This document shows, piece after piece, positions 33,778 through 43,591 of a stretch of DNA of 64,000 nucleotides; within the stretch, counting starts at the first letter, position 1, and each line of letters starts with the position of its first letter. Origin of the DNA: Halomicrococcus gelatinilyticus. Lineage in GTDB: Archaea; Halobacteriota; Halobacteria; Halobacteriales; Haladaptataceae. Under the pieces are notes generated by a model that ran no database searches, was not told where the DNA came from, and was given only the letters and a program-made list of their open reading frames with translations. The stretch covers positions 1,116,001 to 1,180,000 of the forward strand of contig CP100465.1 in assembly GCA_024227995.1 (NCBI GenBank). Reading direction: 5' to 3'. The translations under genes and the position numbers were made by a program.

Positions 33778-35688
33778 ATGAGTCAAGTAGAACAACAACT
33801 TGAGGACCTCAAAGCAGAGATCACGAGCGAACTACCGAGCGACATTTCGGTGTCGGACGTCAAGTACGAAGGCCCGGAACTGGTCGTCTACACGCGCAAC
33901 CCGAAGAAGTTCGCGCGCAACGGCGACCTCATCCGGAAGCTCGCGAGTCAACTCCGGAAGCGGATCACCGTGCGTCCCGACCCGGACGTGCTCTCGCGGC
34001 CGGACGACGCGCGCGAGGACGTCCTCGACGTCATCCCCGACGAGGCCGGGGTGACCGACCTCGACTTCCACGCCGACACCGGCGAGGTCGTCATCGAGGC
34101 CGAGAAGCCCGGCATGGTCATCGGCAAGCACGGATCGACGCTCCGCGAGATAACCCAGGAGGTCGGCTGGACGCCCGAGGTCGTCCGCACGCCGCCCATC
34201 GAGTCCTCGACGGTGTCGAACGTGCGGAACTTCCTGAAACAGGAGCGCGAGGAGCGACGGACCATCCTGGAGAAGGTGGGTCGCCAGATCCACCGCGAGG
34301 AGATGAGCGACGAGGAGTGGGTCCGCATCACCACCCTCGGCTGCTGTCGCGAGGTCGGCCGCGCGAGCTTCATCCTCTCGACGCCCGAGACGCGCATCCT
34401 CATCGATTGCGGCGACAAACCCGGCTCCGACGACGTGCCGTACCTCCAGGTGGAGGAGGCGCTGGGCGCGGGCGCGAACACCATCGACGCGGTCGTGCTC
34501 ACCCACGCCCACCTCGACCACAGCGCGCTCATCCCCCTCCTCTTCAAGTACGGCTACGACGGCCCCATCTACACCACCGAACCGACCCGCGACCTGATGG
34601 GTCTGCTCCAGCTGGACTACCTGGACGTGGCCGCCAAGGAGGGGCGGACGCCGCCCTACGACAGCGAGATGGTGCGCGAGGCCATCAAGCACACCATCCC
34701 GCTGGAGTACGGCGACGTGACCGACATCGCGCCGGACGTGAAGCTCACGTTCCACAACGCGGGCCACATCCTCGGCTCCGCCGTCTCCCACTTCCACATC
34801 GGCGACGGCCTGTACAACGTCGCGTTCTCCGGCGACATCCACTACACCGACACGCGCCTGTTCAACGGCGCGGTCAACGACTTCCCACGCGTCGAGACGC
34901 TCGTGCTCGAATCGACGTACGGCGGTCGCAACGACTACCAGACCGACCAGGAGGACAGCGAGCGCCACCTCAAGGAGGTCATCAACGAGACCTACGACGA
35001 GGGCGGGAAGATACTCATCCCGGCGTTCGCCGTCGGTCGCTCCCAGGAGCTCATGCTCGTCCTCGAACAGGCGATGCGCAACGGCGACATCCCCACCATG
35101 CCCGTCCACCTCGACGGGATGATCTGGGAGGCGACCGCCATCCACACGACGTACCCCGAGTACCTCCGCGACGACCTGCGCGACCGCATCTTCCACGAGG
35201 ACGAGAACCCGTTCCTCGCGCCGCAGTTCAACCACATCGACGGCGGCGAGGAGGAGCGCCAGGACGTCGCCGACGGCGACCAGTGCATCGTCCTCTCGAC
35301 GTCCGGCATGGTCACCGGCGGCCCCATCATGTCGTGGCTCGAACACCTCGGCAGCGACCCCGACAACACGATGGTGTTCGTCGGCTACCAGGCCCAGGGA
35401 ACCCTCGGCCGCCGCATCCAGAACGGCTGGGACGAGATCCCGATGGAGGGCCGCGGCCGCGGCACGCTGACGCTCAACCTCGACGTCGAGACCGTGGACG
35501 GCTTCTCCGGCCACGCCGACCGCCAGGGCCTGATGAACTTCGTGAAGACGATGAACCCGCGCCCGGAGAAGGTGCTCTGTGTCCACGGCGACGAGTCCTC
35601 GACGCAGGACCTCTCCTCGTCGCTGTACCACGAGCACAACATCCGCACCTTCGCGCCGAAGAATCTGGAGACGTTCCGGTTCAAGTGA
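33778..35688 (+). CDS. fttA: Archaeal CPSF1 / FttA: KH, metallo-beta-lactamase and beta-CASP ribonuclease
   Basis: A 636-residue archaeal transcription-termination and RNA-cleavage factor. Residues about 1-70 and 70-150 are two KH-type RNA-binding domains (the second with GMVIGKHGSTLREIT). The metallo-beta-lactamase core begins TLGCCREVGRASF and has the metal site TH243AH245LD247H248, GHILGS, and the later beta-CASP motifs (ESTYGGR, AFAVGRSQE, STSGMVTGGP, FSGHADR, VHGDE). It cuts nascent RNA at U-rich sites and ends transcription, so it is essential in archaea studied. It has its own promoter and an unusually long structured leader, which raises the possibility of self-control by RNA cleavage. 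Confidence 0.95.
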   Translation: MSQVEQQLEDLKAEITSELPSDISVSDVKYEGPELVVYTRNPKKFARNGDLIRKLASQLRKRITVRPDPDVLSRPDDAREDVLDVIPDEAGVTDLDFHADTGEVVIEAEKPGMVIGKHGSTLREITQEVGWTPEVVRTPPIESSTVSNVRNFLKQEREERRTILEKVGRQIHREEMSDEEWVRITTLGCCREVGRASFILSTPETRILIDCGDKPGSDDVPYLQVEEALGAGANTIDAVVLTHAHLDHSALIPLLFKYGYDGPIYTTEPTRDLMGLLQLDYLDVAAKEGRTPPYDSEMVREAIKHTIPLEYGDVTDIAPDVKLTFHNAGHILGSAVSHFHIGDGLYNVAFSGDIHYTDTRLFNGAVNDFPRVETLVLESTYGGRNDYQTDQEDSERHLKEVINETYDEGGKILIPAFAVGRSQELMLVLEQAMRNGDIPTMPVHLDGMIWEATAIHTTYPEYLRDDLRDRIFHEDENPFLAPQFNHIDGGEEERQDVADGDQCIVLSTSGMVTGGPIMSWLEHLGSDPDNTMVFVGYQAQGTLGRRIQNGWDEIPMEGRGRGTLTLNLDVETVDGFSGHADRQGLMNFVKTMNPRPEKVLCVHGDESSTQDLSSSLYHEHNIRTFAPKNLETFRFK

Positions 35689-35747
35689 GAGCGCGAAGCG
35701 GGTGAACCGCCCATCCGGTCGGAAATTCGACCGGTCGATTCTCCGTT

Positions 35748-36131
35748 CTAGTGCTCGACGAACTCGACGAGCACGCCGCCCGTCGACTTCGGATGCAGGA
35801 AGGCGACGTCGTGGCCCCACGCGCCGGGGCGCGGTTCCTCGTCGATGCACTCGACGCCCGCGTCGCGGACCCTTTCGAGCGCAGCCTCGATGTCCTCGGT
35901 CTCCAGCGCGACGTGGTGGATGCCCGGGCCGTTGCGGTCGAGGTAGCGCGCTATCGTCCCCTCCCCCAGCGGTTCGAGCAACTCGAAGTAGCTGTCGCCG
36001 AACTCGAGGAAGGCGACGCCGAGACCGTCGAACTCCTCCTCGTGGACGACCGGCGCGTCGAACAGCGTCCCGTACAGGTCGGCCAGTTCGGCGACGTCGT
36101 CGGTGGCGATGCCGATGTGGTCGATGTGCAT
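35748..36131 (-). CDS. mce: Methylmalonyl-CoA epimerase
   Basis: A 127-residue vicinal-oxygen-chelate protein starting MHIDHIGIATDDVAELADLY. It shows the family's metal ligands His at the N-terminal HIDHIGIAT, GIHHVALETEDI in the middle and the C-terminal EFVEH Glu, with HPKSTGGVLVEF before it. It interconverts (R)- and (S)-methylmalonyl-CoA, feeding the mutase. An upstream in-frame ATG (36158) would add MPAAADDSA; I prefer the inner start because the family opens at the first His strand. The mutase subunit lies 1.4 kb away on the same strand with an aminotransferase gene between on the other strand. Confidence 0.9.
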   Translation of the reverse strand: MHIDHIGIATDDVAELADLYGTLFDAPVVHEEEFDGLGVAFLEFGDSYFELLEPLGEGTIARYLDRNGPGIHHVALETEDIEAALERVRDAGVECIDEEPRPGAWGHDVAFLHPKSTGGVLVEFVEH

Positions 36132-36393
36132 GGCCGAGTCGTCCGCCGCCGCCGGCATAACGATGGTGGTCCGGCCGAACTGACAGAACGGCTACGCCCC
36201 GGCCGAGAACCGTCTGCCGTGCTGGCGGCGTCGACGGCGCCGTCGAACTGCTGACGTACGGGACTGCCGTGAAACTGGACTGACGGGTCGGCGAGCCGGA
36301 AAAAACGACCGGCGGTTCGTTCGCCGCGTACACCCCCGACGGTCGTTGCCGGGGGAGAGGCATTATTACGGCTGGCGGTTCCGAGTACGCACC

Positions 36394-37515
36394 ATGGAAC
36401 CGAGCGAGCTACGCGCCGACGTACCGGCGCTGGAGCGGACGACGTACTTCAACACGGGCGCGAGTGGCCCGAGTCCGACGCGCGTGGTCGAGGCCGTCGA
36501 GTCGTGCCTGGAGTACCACGAGTACGAGGCACCCGCGAGCGAGGGGATGTACTCCGCGGCGTTCGACGTCTTCGACCGCACCAGGGAGGCGGTCGCGGAC
36601 CACCTCGGGGCGACGACCGAGGAGGTCGCGCTCACCCAGAGCACGACCGACGGCATCAACCGCATCGCGGCCGCGCTCGACTGGGAACCCGGCGACGTCG
36701 TCGTGCGGACCGACCTCGAACACTCCTCGGGCATCTTGCCGTGGAAGCGGCTTTCGCGGCAGGGCGTTGACGTGGCGGTGGCCGAGAGCGAAGACGGACG
36801 GGTCGACGTCGAGGAGATGGAAGCCGCGCTCGACGACGCCAAGCTCGTCGTCCTGAGTTCGCTGACGTGGAGTCACGGGACGCGGCTCCCCGTCGCCGAG
36901 GTCGTCGAGCGCGCCCACGAGGCGGGCGCGTTCGTCCTGGTGGACGCGGTCCAGAGCCCCGGCCAGATGCCCGTCGACGTGAAGCAGTGGGGCGCGGACT
37001 TCGTCGCCGGCGCGGGCCACAAGTGGCTGCTCGGCCCCTACGGCGCAGGGTTCCTCTACGTCGACGAGGGCGTCGAGCGCCACCTCGAACCGTCCCACAT
37101 CGGTTACCGGAGCGTCGAGGACCCGAACGCCGAGGAGTACGCCTACGAACCCGGCGCGCACCGCCTAGAGGTCGGCACCGTCTCGCCCGCGCCGTACGCC
37201 GGTCTCCAGGAGGCAATCGAACTCGTCGAGGAGATCGGGTACGACAGCATCCAGGACCGCATCGCGGAGCTGACCGACCGCCTCAAGGAGGGCATCGTCG
37301 CGGCCGACGGCGTCGACCTCGTGAGCCCCCGCGAGTACGAGTCCGGACTGGTGACGTTCACGGTGGACGACCGCGACCCCGAGTCGTTCGTCGCGGAGCT
37401 GGCCGACGACGGCATCCAGATCCGGTCGCTGCCGTTCCCCGACGGCGCGGTCCGGGCGTCGGTGCACGTGTTCAACACGGTCGACGACGTCGACGAACTG
37501 GTCGCACGACTGTAG
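36394..37515 (+). CDS. Class V aminotransferase (cysteine desulfurase/selenocysteine lyase-like)
   Basis: A 373-residue PLP enzyme. The start MEPSELRADVPALERTTYFNTGASGPSP is typical of the class V group. The PLP-stacking and binding region is LTQSTTDGINRIA, the Asp is in FVLVDAVQSPGQ, and the Schiff-base Lys210 is in GAGHKWLLGPYGAGFLY. The C-terminal small domain ends in SLPFPDGAVRASVHVFNT. No active-site Cys loop of a true cysteine desulfurase is seen, so a class V lyase or aminotransferase with unknown substrate is the safer call. A CATTATTA element about 30 bases before ATG 36394 supports this start. The stop is 3 bases from the convergent mutase stop. Confidence 0.87.
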   Translation: MEPSELRADVPALERTTYFNTGASGPSPTRVVEAVESCLEYHEYEAPASEGMYSAAFDVFDRTREAVADHLGATTEEVALTQSTTDGINRIAAALDWEPGDVVVRTDLEHSSGILPWKRLSRQGVDVAVAESEDGRVDVEEMEAALDDAKLVVLSSLTWSHGTRLPVAEVVERAHEAGAFVLVDAVQSPGQMPVDVKQWGADFVAGAGHKWLLGPYGAGFLYVDEGVERHLEPSHIGYRSVEDPNAEEYAYEPGAHRLEVGTVSPAPYAGLQEAIELVEEIGYDSIQDRIAELTDRLKEGIVAADGVDLVSPREYESGLVTFTVDDRDPESFVAELADDGIQIRSLPFPDGAVRASVHVFNTVDDVDELVARL

Positions 37516-37518
37516 CTA

Positions 37519-39201
37519 TCAGACCGTCGAACCGGGCCGGTACTCGCCGAAGGTGTCGCGGAGCACGTCGCTGATCTCGCCGACGGTGGCGTACGCCTTC
37601 ACGGCGTCGACGATGTACGGCATCAGGTTGTCGTCGCCCTCGGCGGCGTCGCGGAGCGCGGCGAGTTTCGCCTCGACCGCTTCGTCGTCGCGGTCGGCCT
37701 TGACGTCGTCGAGGCTGTCGATCTGGCGCTGTTCGTCCTCGGCGGTGACCTCCTGGATGTCCATCTCCTTCTCCTCGTCGACCTCGAACTCGTTGACGCC
37801 GACGATGATGCGGTCGCCGTCCTCGATCTCCTGCTGGCGCTCGAAGGCGACGTCCTGGATCTGTCGCTGGACCCACTGCTGCTCGATGGCCGACAGCATC
37901 CCGCCCTTGTCGTCGACGGTGTCGAGGAGGTCGAACGCCTCATCCTCGAGGTCGTCGGTGAGGCTCTCGACGTAGTAGCTACCGGCGAGCGGGTCGATGG
38001 TGTCGGCGGCACCGCTCTCGTGGGCGAGGATCTGCTGGGTGCGGAGCGCGGTACGGACGCTCTCCTCGGTCGGCAGCGCCAGCGCCTCGTCCTTGCCGTT
38101 CGTGTGGAGGCTCTGGGTGCCGCCGAGGACGGCGGCGAGCGCCTGGTAGGCCACCCGGACGACGTTGTTCTCGATCTGCTGGGCGGTCAGCGTCGACCCG
38201 GCGGTCTGGGTGTGGAACTTCAGCTGCTTGGACTTGGGGTCGTCGGCGCCGAAGCGCTCCTCCATGATCGTCGCCCACATCCGCCGGGCGGCGCGGAACT
38301 TGGCGGCCTCCTCGAAGACGTCGTTGTGGGCGTTGAAGAAGAACGAGAGCTGCGGCGCGAAGTCGTCGACGTCGAGACCGGCGTCGAGGGCGGCCTCGAC
38401 GTACTCGATGCCGTTGCCGAGCGTGAACGCGATCTCCTGGGCGGCGGTCGCGCCCGCCTCGCGGATGTGGTAGCCCGAGATGGAGATGGTGTTGAACTTC
38501 GGCGTCTCCTCGGCGCAGAACTCGAAGATGTCGGTGATGATGCGCATCGACGGCTCCGGGGGGTAGATGTACGTGTTCCGGGCGACGTACTCCTTGAGCA
38601 GGTCGTTCTGGATGGTGCCCCGGAGCTGTTCGCGCGGGACGCCCTGCTCGTCGCCGACGGCGATGTACATCGCGAGCAGGATGGACGCCGGCGCGTTGAT
38701 GGTCATCGACGTGCTCACCTCGTCGAGCGGGATGCCGTCGAAGACGGTCTCCATGTCGGCGAGCGTATCGATGGCGACGCCGGACTTGCCCACCTCGCCG
38801 GCCGCCATCTCGGCGTCGGAGTCGAACCCCATCTGGGTCGGGAGGTCGAACGCCATCGACAGCCCCGTCTGGCCCTGGTCGAGCAGGTAATGGTAGCGCT
38901 CGTTTGTCTCCTCGGGCGTTCCGAAGCCGGCGTACTGGCGCATCGTCCACAGCCGACCGCGGTACATCGTCGGGTAGACCCCGCGCGTGTAGGGGTCCTC
39001 GCCCGGGAACCCGAGGTCCTCCTCGTAGTCGGTGTCGGCCACGTCGTCGGGCGTGTAGAGGCGGTCGACCGTCTGGCCGTCCGTGTCCGTGGTGAACTCC
39101 TCCTTGCGCTCGCCGAACCGCTCCAGCGTCGGGTCGAGCGTCTCCTCGGCCCACTCCTCTTTCCCTCGGCGTATCTCGTCGAGGTCGTCCGGGTCGAACA
39201 T
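37519..39201 (-). CDS. mcmA1: Methylmalonyl-CoA mutase large (catalytic) subunit
   Basis: A 560-residue catalytic chain of the B12-dependent mutase that converts (R)-methylmalonyl-CoA to succinyl-CoA. It covers the TIM-barrel substrate-binding part ([70 protein letters not shown]) and stops before the cobalamin-binding DxHxxG domain, which is a separate small subunit in archaea and is not in this window. With the epimerase nearby it serves propionyl-CoA or odd-chain and branched-chain breakdown, or the reverse in carbon assimilation. A CATTAAG element lies about 27-33 bases before the ATG. Confidence 0.93.
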   Translation of the reverse strand: MFDPDDLDEIRRGKEEWAEETLDPTLERFGERKEEFTTDTDGQTVDRLYTPDDVADTDYEEDLGFPGEDPYTRGVYPTMYRGRLWTMRQYAGFGTPEETNERYHYLLDQGQTGLSMAFDLPTQMGFDSDAEMAAGEVGKSGVAIDTLADMETVFDGIPLDEVSTSMTINAPASILLAMYIAVGDEQGVPREQLRGTIQNDLLKEYVARNTYIYPPEPSMRIITDIFEFCAEETPKFNTISISGYHIREAGATAAQEIAFTLGNGIEYVEAALDAGLDVDDFAPQLSFFFNAHNDVFEEAAKFRAARRMWATIMEERFGADDPKSKQLKFHTQTAGSTLTAQQIENNVVRVAYQALAAVLGGTQSLHTNGKDEALALPTEESVRTALRTQQILAHESGAADTIDPLAGSYYVESLTDDLEDEAFDLLDTVDDKGGMLSAIEQQWVQRQIQDVAFERQQEIEDGDRIIVGVNEFEVDEEKEMDIQEVTAEDEQRQIDSLDDVKADRDDEAVEAKLAALRDAAEGDDNLMPYIVDAVKAYATVGEISDVLRDTFGEYRPGSTV

Positions 39202-39341
39202 TAGTTCGAACGACGGGTCGGCGGGGCTTAATGGTTGACGGACTCACCCCACACGATACTTAAGTTTCGGCCGGTGAAGCGCCGGACGACGGCAAGTACT
39301 GCCGGCGAGCGACGCCGGATTCCGGGGCGACCGCTCGAGCG

Positions 39342-39950
39342 TCACGGCGACGGCAGTTCCCACCCGCGGCGGATGGCGGTCAGGCGCAGTCCGAGGACGA
39401 CCGCCGCACAGACCACGGCTGCCCGCTGGTCGGGGACGCCGACGACGGCGAGCGTCCAGAACGTCGCGCCGCCGACGATGGCGGGCGTCGCGTAGAAGTC
39501 CTCGACGAGCACCGACGGGACCGTCCGCAGGAGCAGGTCGCCGATGAGACCGCCGCCGACGCCCGTCACGGTCGCGAGGAGGACGACGCCGAAGGGCGAG
39601 AGGTTGGCGTCGGTCGCGACCAGCGCGCCCGTCGTCGCGAACGCCGAGAGGCCGACGGCGTCGGGCAGGAGGACGACGGATCGGTCGGTCAGGTCGCCGG
39701 GCGCGCCCGCCCGCGCGAGCGCGACCCCGAGGCCGACGCCGACGAGCGCGACGGTCACGTCCGACGTCGTCCGGAGCGCGGCCGGCGTCGCGTTCACCAG
39801 CAGGTCGCGGGTGACGCCGCCGCCGAGCGCGGTCATCACGCCGAGGACGACGACGCCGAGCGCGTCGAGGTCGGCGTCGACGGCGCGCAGCGACCCCACG
39901 ACTGCGAACGCCAGCAGGCCGACGGCGTTCATGGCCCCGAAGGCGTCCAC
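39342..39950 (-). CDS. YadS/UPF0126 (TRIC-fold) membrane protein
   Basis: A 202-residue integral membrane protein with two homologous halves of three helices each, the UPF0126 repeat: first GLLAFAVVGSLRAVDADLDALGVVVLG with GGGVTRDLL, second LSAFATTGALVATDANLSPFGVVLL with GVGGGLIGDLL. The Gly-rich RDLL/GDLL turns are diagnostic. The family is likely a small-molecule or cation channel (TRIC-like). I use the GTG at 39950, four bases after the SAM hydrolase stop; ATG 39932 is a close alternative. The position makes it the last gene of a nadM-SAM hydrolase-YadS cluster. Confidence 0.85.
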   Translation of the reverse strand: MDAFGAMNAVGLLAFAVVGSLRAVDADLDALGVVVLGVMTALGGGVTRDLLVNATPAALRTTSDVTVALVGVGLGVALARAGAPGDLTDRSVVLLPDAVGLSAFATTGALVATDANLSPFGVVLLATVTGVGGGLIGDLLLRTVPSVLVEDFYATPAIVGGATFWTLAVVGVPDQRAAVVCAAVVLGLRLTAIRRGWELPSP

Positions 39951-39954
39951 GGAC

Positions 39955-40716
39955 TCACCCCCGCCGGAACCGCACGTCGTCGCCCGGTGCGACGTCGAAC
40001 GCCGCCTCGCCACGGCCGCGGTTCACCGCGAGTTCGACGTTGCCGTGGCTCCCCACCGTGACGAGTCGCTGGCCCTCCGCGACGTGGGCGTACGACGGCG
40101 CGACGGGGGCGCGCTCGCCGTCGACCCGAACGGTTTCGAAGCCGTCGAGGAAGCCGCCAGGAACGTTCGTGACGGCGTTGCCGAAGTCGTCGACCACGAG
40201 CACCTCGCCGACGGCCTCGTCGCCGTCGACCGACGGTTCCGAGAATCGAAGGTCGACGAACTCGTCGGCGGGCGCGACGTCCGGCAGGGTCTCGACGGCT
40301 TCGACGCCGACCTCGTGGACCCGCGCCGCGGCGGGGGCGAAGACGTCCCGGCCGTGGAACGTCGAGCTCGCGGCGTCCTCGTACTCGACGGTGAAGACGT
40401 CTATCTCGTCCTCATCCACGGCGAGTGCGCGCGCCGCCGGAAGCAGGACGCCGTTGTCAGGGCCGACGAGGGCGTGGTCGCCGGCGCGCACCGCGAGGGC
40501 CGCGCGGTCAGTGCCGACGCCGGGGTCGACGACGACGAGGTGAACTGCGGGGGGAAAGGTCGGCAACACCTCCCGGAGCCAGAACGCGGCGGCGCGCACG
40601 TCCTGCCGCGGGAAGTCGTGCGCCACGTCGACGAGGCGGGCGTCGGTCCGCTGGAGCACGACGCCCTTCATCGCCGCGGGGTACGGCGAACCGAAGTCGG
40701 AGGCCAGCGTTATCAT
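39955..40716 (-). CDS. SAM hydrolase (SAM hydroxide adenosyltransferase, DUF62)
   Basis: A 253-residue protein of the fluorinase/chlorinase superfamily that hydrolyses S-adenosylmethionine to adenosine and methionine. It opens MITLASDFGSPYPAAMKG, has HLVVVDPGVGTDR, LVGPDNGVLLP, and FHGRDVFAPAAA with the Arg-Asp-His-type water-activating motif (FHGRD), followed by the C-terminal barrel (VLVVDDFGNAVTNVP). Halogenase markers are not seen. Start ATG 40716 matches the family's MITL opening. It lies between the NMN adenylyltransferase gene (38 bases upstream) and the YadS gene (4 bases downstream), all on one strand. Confidence 0.88.
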   Translation of the reverse strand: MITLASDFGSPYPAAMKGVVLQRTDARLVDVAHDFPRQDVRAAAFWLREVLPTFPPAVHLVVVDPGVGTDRAALAVRAGDHALVGPDNGVLLPAARALAVDEDEIDVFTVEYEDAASSTFHGRDVFAPAAARVHEVGVEAVETLPDVAPADEFVDLRFSEPSVDGDEAVGEVLVVDDFGNAVTNVPGGFLDGFETVRVDGERAPVAPSYAHVAEGQRLVTVGSHGNVELAVNRGRGEAAFDVAPGDDVRFRRG

Positions 40717-40754
40717 GCGCGGTGGTTCGGACCTGGTCGTCAAATCGGTTAGGC

Positions 40755-41273
40755 TTACGACCCGTTCGAGTCGGAGTCGCTGACCTGCTGGATGCGGTCG
40801 ATGCCGTCGATCTCCTCGACGACCTCGACGACGGCGTCGGGGACGAGTCGCTCCCAGTCCTCGCCGGCGACCATGCGGTCGCGCACCTCCGTTCCCTCCA
40901 GCACGTCGCGTTTGAACATCGGCGACTGGCGCACCTCGACGCCGGCCTCCCCGAACAGGCGGATGACGAGCGGGTTGTTGGAGTAGGCCACGTCGAAGTC
41001 CGGACTCATGCTCTGGACGTGGCTCACCCAGACCGAGTTGCGTTCGAGGTCCTCGATGGGGACCGCGTAGGTGACGACGTCGAGGTCGACGAGCGACTTC
41101 GTTATCATCATGATGCGTTCGCCCGCCGTGAACGGGTCGTGTCGCGTGTGGGAGTCACCGGCGCTCCCGATGCCGACCACCAGTTCGTCGACCTCCTCGG
41201 CGATGGTCTCGACCACGTTGTGGTGGCCGTTGTGGTAGGGCTGGAAGCGACCGATGTAGAACCCGCGGGTCAT
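40755..41273 (-). CDS. nadM: Nicotinamide-nucleotide adenylyltransferase, archaeal type
   Basis: A 172-residue nucleotidyltransferase that joins NMN and ATP to make NAD. The N-terminus MTRGFYIGRFQPYHNGHH holds the HxGH site (His14-His17). Later motifs are GSAGDSHTRHDPFTAGERI, and FKRDVLEGTEVRDRMV with the ISSTxxR-type Thr/Arg (EGTEVR). The end is a charged Asp/Ser tail. A TTATTAAAA element lies 22-30 bases before the ATG, so the mRNA is probably leaderless. It shares its promoter gap with divergent lonB and leads the SAM hydrolase and YadS genes. Confidence 0.92.
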   Translation of the reverse strand: MTRGFYIGRFQPYHNGHHNVVETIAEEVDELVVGIGSAGDSHTRHDPFTAGERIMMITKSLVDLDVVTYAVPIEDLERNSVWVSHVQSMSPDFDVAYSNNPLVIRLFGEAGVEVRQSPMFKRDVLEGTEVRDRMVAGEDWERLVPDAVVEVVEEIDGIDRIQQVSDSDSNGS

Positions 41274-41442
41274 GTACGAATCGTTGTGGGGTGTTTTAAT
41301 AAGGGTGGCGAGTTGCCAGCCAGCCGCCGATATCGTCTCTATCCACTGATAACAGCGGTTGGCGCGACCGGCAGACGGGACCGGAGGGAGAAAGTATATC
41401 AGTTCGCCAGCCCTCCCTTCGAACACGACGAAGACGATTTCT

Positions 41443-43440
41443 ATGAGCAACGACACCGAAGCTCCGCCACCGGAGCAAGAGACCGAGCAGGGGTTCGACG
41501 AGGACCTCGGTAGCGACATCGACGCAGATGTCGACGACGAGGTCGCAGAGGACGACCTGCTCGGTGGGCTCGAAATCGGGAGCACCGACGAGATCGATAT
41601 CCCCGACCGGCTGGTCGACCAGGTCATCGGTCAGGATCACGCTCGCGACGTAGTGCTGAAGGCGGCCAAGCAGCGCCGCCACGTGATGATGATCGGGACG
41701 CCCGGCACCGGGAAGTCGATGCTGGCGAAGGCGATGAGCGAGCTCCTCCCCAAGGAGGACCTGCAGGACGTGCTCGTCTACCACAACCCCGACGACGGGA
41801 ACGAGCCCAAGGTCCGGACGGTCCCCGCCGGCAAGGGTGAACAGATCATCGAGGCCCACAAGGAGGAGGCCCGCAAGCGCAACCAGATGCGGTCGTTCCT
41901 GATGTGGGTCATCATCGCCATCGTGGTGGGCTACGCCCTCCTCATCGCGATGCGCCCGCTGCTGGGCATCCTGGCGGCCGGCGTCATCTACCTCGCGTTC
42001 CGTTACGGCTCGCGCGGTAGCGACGCGATGATCCCGAACCTGCTGGTCAACAACAGCGACGTGACCAGCGCCCCGTTCGAGGACGCGACCGGCGCCCACG
42101 CCGGTGCGCTGCTGGGCGACGTCCGCCACGACCCGTTCCAGTCCGGCGGCATGGAGACGCCGTCCCACGACCGCGTCGAACCGGGCGCCATCCACAAGGC
42201 CAACAAGGGCGTGCTGTTCGTCGACGAGATCAACACGCTCGACATCCGCAGCCAGCAGAAGCTGATGACGGCCATCCAGGAGGGCGAGTTCGGCATCACG
42301 GGCCAGTCCGAGCGCTCCTCGGGCGCGATGGTCCAGACCGAACCCGTCCCGACGGACTTCATCATGATCGCGGCGGGGAACCTCGACGCCATGGAGAACA
42401 TGCACCCCGCGCTCCGTTCCCGCATCAAGGGGTACGGGTACGAGGTGTACATGGACGACACCATCGAGGACACGCCGGAGATGCGCCGCAAGTACGCGCG
42501 GTTCATCGCGCAGGAGGTCGAGAAGGACGGTCGGCTGCCGCACTTCGACGAGGACGCCATCGAGGAGGTCCTCCTCGAAGCCCAGCGCCGCGCCGGTCGC
42601 AAGGACCACCTGACGCTGAAGCTGCGCGACCTCGGCGGTCTCGTCCGCGTCGCGGGCGACATCGCTCGCGCCGAGAACGCCGACTTCACGACGCGCGACC
42701 ACGTGCTCCAGGCCAAGCGCCGCTCGCGTTCCATCGAGCAGCAGATCGCCGACGACATGATCGAGCGCCGCAAGGACTACGACATGACCGTCTCCGAGGG
42801 CGAGGTCGCAGGCCGCGTCAACGGGCTCGCCGTCATGGGCGAAGACTCCGGCATCATGCTCCCCGTGATGGCCGAGGTCACGCCGTCGCAGGGTCCCGGC
42901 GAGGTCATCGCCACCGGGCAGCTCAAGGAGATGGCCGAGGAGTCCGTCCAGAACGTCTCCGCCATCATCAAGAAGTACAGCGACGAGAACCTCAGCGAGA
43001 AGGACGTCCACATCCAGTTCGTCCAGGCCGGCCAGCAGGGCGTCGACGGCGACTCCGCGTCCATCACGGTGGCCACCGCGGTCATCAGCGCGCTGGAGGA
43101 CGCTCCCATCGAGCAGAGCCTCGCCATGACCGGCTCGCTGTCGGTCCGCGGCGACGTGCTCCCCGTCGGCGGCGTCACGCACAAGATCGAGGCGGCCGCG
43201 AAGGCCGGCCTCGACAAGGTCATCATCCCGAAGGCCAACGAGCAGGACGTCATGATCGAGGAGGAGTACGAGGAGATGATCGAGATCATCCCGGTCAGCC
43301 ACATCAGCGAGGTGCTGGACGTGGCGCTCGCGGGCGAACCCGAGAAGGACAGCCTCGTGGACCGCCTGAAGAACATCACCGGGAGCGCGCTCGAACACGA
43401 CACCAGCGGATCCGGGTACGGTAGCCCCAGTCCGCAGTAG
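41443..43440 (+). CDS. lonB: Membrane-bound Lon protease, archaeal LonB type
   Basis: A 665-residue ATP-dependent protease anchored in the membrane. Walker A is GTPGTGKSMLAKAMS (about 86-100). Two membrane helices are inserted between Walker A and B (about 150-187), which is the LonB hallmark. Walker B is VLFVDEINTL. The protease domain has the Ser-Lys dyad Ser538 (GVDGDSASIT) and Lys581 (GGVTHKIEAA), 43 residues apart as in other Lons. It degrades membrane and regulatory proteins and is essential in haloarchaea where tested. The N-terminus is a 50-residue acidic stretch. The start ATG 41443 follows a TATATC element by about 44 bases. Confidence 0.95.
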   Translation: MSNDTEAPPPEQETEQGFDEDLGSDIDADVDDEVAEDDLLGGLEIGSTDEIDIPDRLVDQVIGQDHARDVVLKAAKQRRHVMMIGTPGTGKSMLAKAMSELLPKEDLQDVLVYHNPDDGNEPKVRTVPAGKGEQIIEAHKEEARKRNQMRSFLMWVIIAIVVGYALLIAMRPLLGILAAGVIYLAFRYGSRGSDAMIPNLLVNNSDVTSAPFEDATGAHAGALLGDVRHDPFQSGGMETPSHDRVEPGAIHKANKGVLFVDEINTLDIRSQQKLMTAIQEGEFGITGQSERSSGAMVQTEPVPTDFIMIAAGNLDAMENMHPALRSRIKGYGYEVYMDDTIEDTPEMRRKYARFIAQEVEKDGRLPHFDEDAIEEVLLEAQRRAGRKDHLTLKLRDLGGLVRVAGDIARAENADFTTRDHVLQAKRRSRSIEQQIADDMIERRKDYDMTVSEGEVAGRVNGLAVMGEDSGIMLPVMAEVTPSQGPGEVIATGQLKEMAEESVQNVSAIIKKYSDENLSEKDVHIQFVQAGQQGVDGDSASITVATAVISALEDAPIEQSLAMTGSLSVRGDVLPVGGVTHKIEAAAKAGLDKVIIPKANEQDVMIEEEYEEMIEIIPVSHISEVLDVALAGEPEKDSLVDRLKNITGSALEHDTSGSGYGSPSPQ

Positions 43441-43470
43441 TCGAGCGCGATTTCGAGCCGTCGTTCTTCG

Positions 43471-43475
43471 TTTTT
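43471..43475 (+). terminator. Oligo-T terminator after lonB
   Basis: Five T within CGTTCTTCGTTTTTCAC, about 30 bases after the lonB stop, in a region of otherwise few T. This is the usual simple archaeal intrinsic terminator form. Confidence 0.45.
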
Positions 43476-43591
43476 CACTCGTTCCCAGCGCCGACAGCGC
43501 CCGTCATCCCCCGGCGTCGCCCGCCGTCGTACCCATCGAACGTATCGCTCGAACCGAACGAACTTTCCTGGCGTGACACGACGAACGAAGT

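Noticed and set aside
33832..36363. 843-residue frame antisense to aCPSF1
   Set aside because: Val/Arg/Glu shadow peptide; the plus-strand protein is an unmistakable conserved family member.
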